Source: Cyclina sinensis
Lineage: Eukaryota > Mollusca > Bivalvia > Venerida > Veneridae
Assembly: GCA_012932295.1 (NCBI GenBank)
Contig: JAAONU010000010.1
Span: 24,178,977 to 24,242,976, forward strand
Reading direction: 5' to 3'
Length of the DNA stretch: 64,000 nt
Shown in pieces: positions 63,201-64,000 of this stretch (position 1 is the first letter of the stretch; each line of letters opens with the position of its first letter). Under the pieces are notes generated by a model that saw only the letters and a list, made by a program, of their open reading frames with translations, was not told the DNA's origin and ran no database searches. The translations under genes were made by a program, and so were the position numbers.

Positions 63201-63901
63201 TTTCATTTCTTGTTTTAAGCATTGCAGTTTTTTAGGTTACTCTCTTATTGAGTATAACGGGGAAAGTACATTTCAGTCTGTGTATAACTTACTCGTAAGA
63301 ACAAATATTATTTTTGATATTTTGTTTCATTATAATTTATGATTATTTTTATTAGTTTTATGATTTTTTTTAAAAACCTTCTATTTAGTAACAGCGTAAC
63401 AAACATTCATCGTCATTTTCGAATAATTCGTCATTTATTTATTTGAAAATAGAAACGAGGTATAAATTAGTAATGCTTACCGTACAAAGGGAATTTTTAA
63501 AAGGGAGTATGGACTCCGATAACAAATGGCTAAATGAAGAAAACTTGTAACACGTTTCAGTAAAACCAATGCTGATTCTCAAGTTAAAGCTGATGAAACT
63601 GGTACCTAAACCTTTTTTTTCTTTTCATGAGTATTTGAAAATTGCTGTAGATATAGTATTAAATAAACTGTTCCAAGTAAAATCAGTTTTAACAAACGTA
63701 CATTCCCCCTAGGAGGAATACATAACGGGACTCCTGTACTTCGTCGTTGCGGGACTGTCCGCTCTATCAATTTTGTGCCTAGTGTTCTTGCCGGAAACTA
63801 TGGACTCGACGTTGGTGGACAAGATTTCTGACCATATGGACAAGGACCGTAGAAAGGAAAATGCAGTTTGTGTGTCGAACAGGAGACTACATTTAATCTG
63901 A
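57262..63901 (+). CDS. SLC22-family organic ion transporter, ten exons
   Basis: Exons: 57262-57322 (provisional), 58061-58413, 58681-58897, 60007-60211, 60549-60776, 61188-61322, 61862-61944, 62320-62437, 63094-63166 and 63713-63901 (stop TGA). Together they are 1662 nt, exactly 553 codons plus stop, the usual size for SLC22. The protein begins with a short acidic N-terminus and TPDDILIELG, then TM1, a large extracellular loop with Cys and N-glycosylation sites (NVS, NYS, NSS) and SEFDLVCDKSW. TM2-3 follow with the signature LSDLFGRKR (about 170-178). PESFRWL (about 282-288) starts the long cytoplasmic loop, and LPET (517-520) ends TM12. Family members are plasma-membrane carriers for organic cations, anions or carnitine; substrate cannot be told here. 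Exons 2 to 10 are firm. Exon 1 rests on phase and an ATG, with a weak donor GTTCGT. The exon 3 donor GTTTTT is also poor. Confidence 0.88.
58920..59872. repeat. ~48-bp minisatellite in SLC22 intron 3
   Basis: About 18 copies of 'gacagactagaacatacttt' plus 'acaagtgatagcagggtgttgatacaat'. It begins only about 22 bp after the exon 3 donor. The 272-codon minus-strand ORF across it is a repeat artefact. Confidence 0.93.
62700..62890 (+). mobile_element. tRNA-derived SINE in SLC22 intron 8
   Basis: The head GGAGCAGTGGTCGAGGGTTG, with an A-box-like 'tggtcgagggttgagagc' and a B box 'ggttcgaatcc' (about 62757-62767), resembles a tRNA-Ser gene but does not close a full cloverleaf. The body continues to an A/T-rich tail near 62,880. 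Confidence 0.65.
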
Positions 63902-64000
63902 AGATATTTAAGATCCGCAGAAAGATTGATTTAACCAATAGTGTTTCATGTATTGTGACTATACATGCTTCTTAATGAAGATAAAAAGTCACGTTCTGGC

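Overview
This is a stretch of animal nuclear genome. Genes are split into small exons with GT-AG introns, the DNA is AT-rich, and tRNA-derived SINEs, a decayed LINE and many minisatellites are present. The abundant degenerate 'gtcactgtgaccttgacctttg' repeats resemble those I know from bivalve molluscs, so a marine clam or a close relative is the best guess. That assignment is an inference from style, not from a marker gene.

Positions 1-32,970 hold a tandem cluster of three paralogous genes, all on the + strand. I could rebuild them exon by exon because exon lengths and phases agree between copies. The complete design is: signal peptide, two Ly6/uPAR-type (LU, three-finger) domains, a Thr/Ser-rich mucin-like linker, two Ig domains, then a stop directly after the last Ig strand. 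There is no transmembrane segment or GPI signal, so the products should be secreted. Gene A (778-1594) shows only its last three exons; the rest lies off the left edge. Gene B (7386-20551) has a 75-bp repeat expanded 11 times inside its linker exon. Gene C (24686-32343) has a short linker with no repeat. The first exons of B and C (the start of the signal peptide) were not found. I know of no described family with this architecture; it is the main candidate for something new in the window.

Positions 33,000-42,000 hold a B-box/coiled-coil (TRIM-like) gene whose last two exons encode a MIB/HERC2-type domain. An in-frame TGA followed by CTA separates the two parts. The gene sits between two inverted copies of a roughly 1.5-kb repeat element that looks like a non-autonomous Helitron/Helentron, with a decayed B-box fragment 2.8 kb upstream. 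Positions 42,000-57,000 contain no gene that I can support. They hold minisatellites, a duplicated 0.55-kb unit, a 56-bp satellite of about 38 copies and a pair of roughly 1-kb inverted repeats.

Positions 57,262-63,901 hold a complete ten-exon SLC22-type organic ion transporter gene. Its reading frame closes exactly across all exons (553 residues with the provisional first exon).

A recurring theme is tandem arrays inside introns. Two of them appear to have grown out of splice sites: one repeats an exon end plus its donor, the other an acceptor-like segment.
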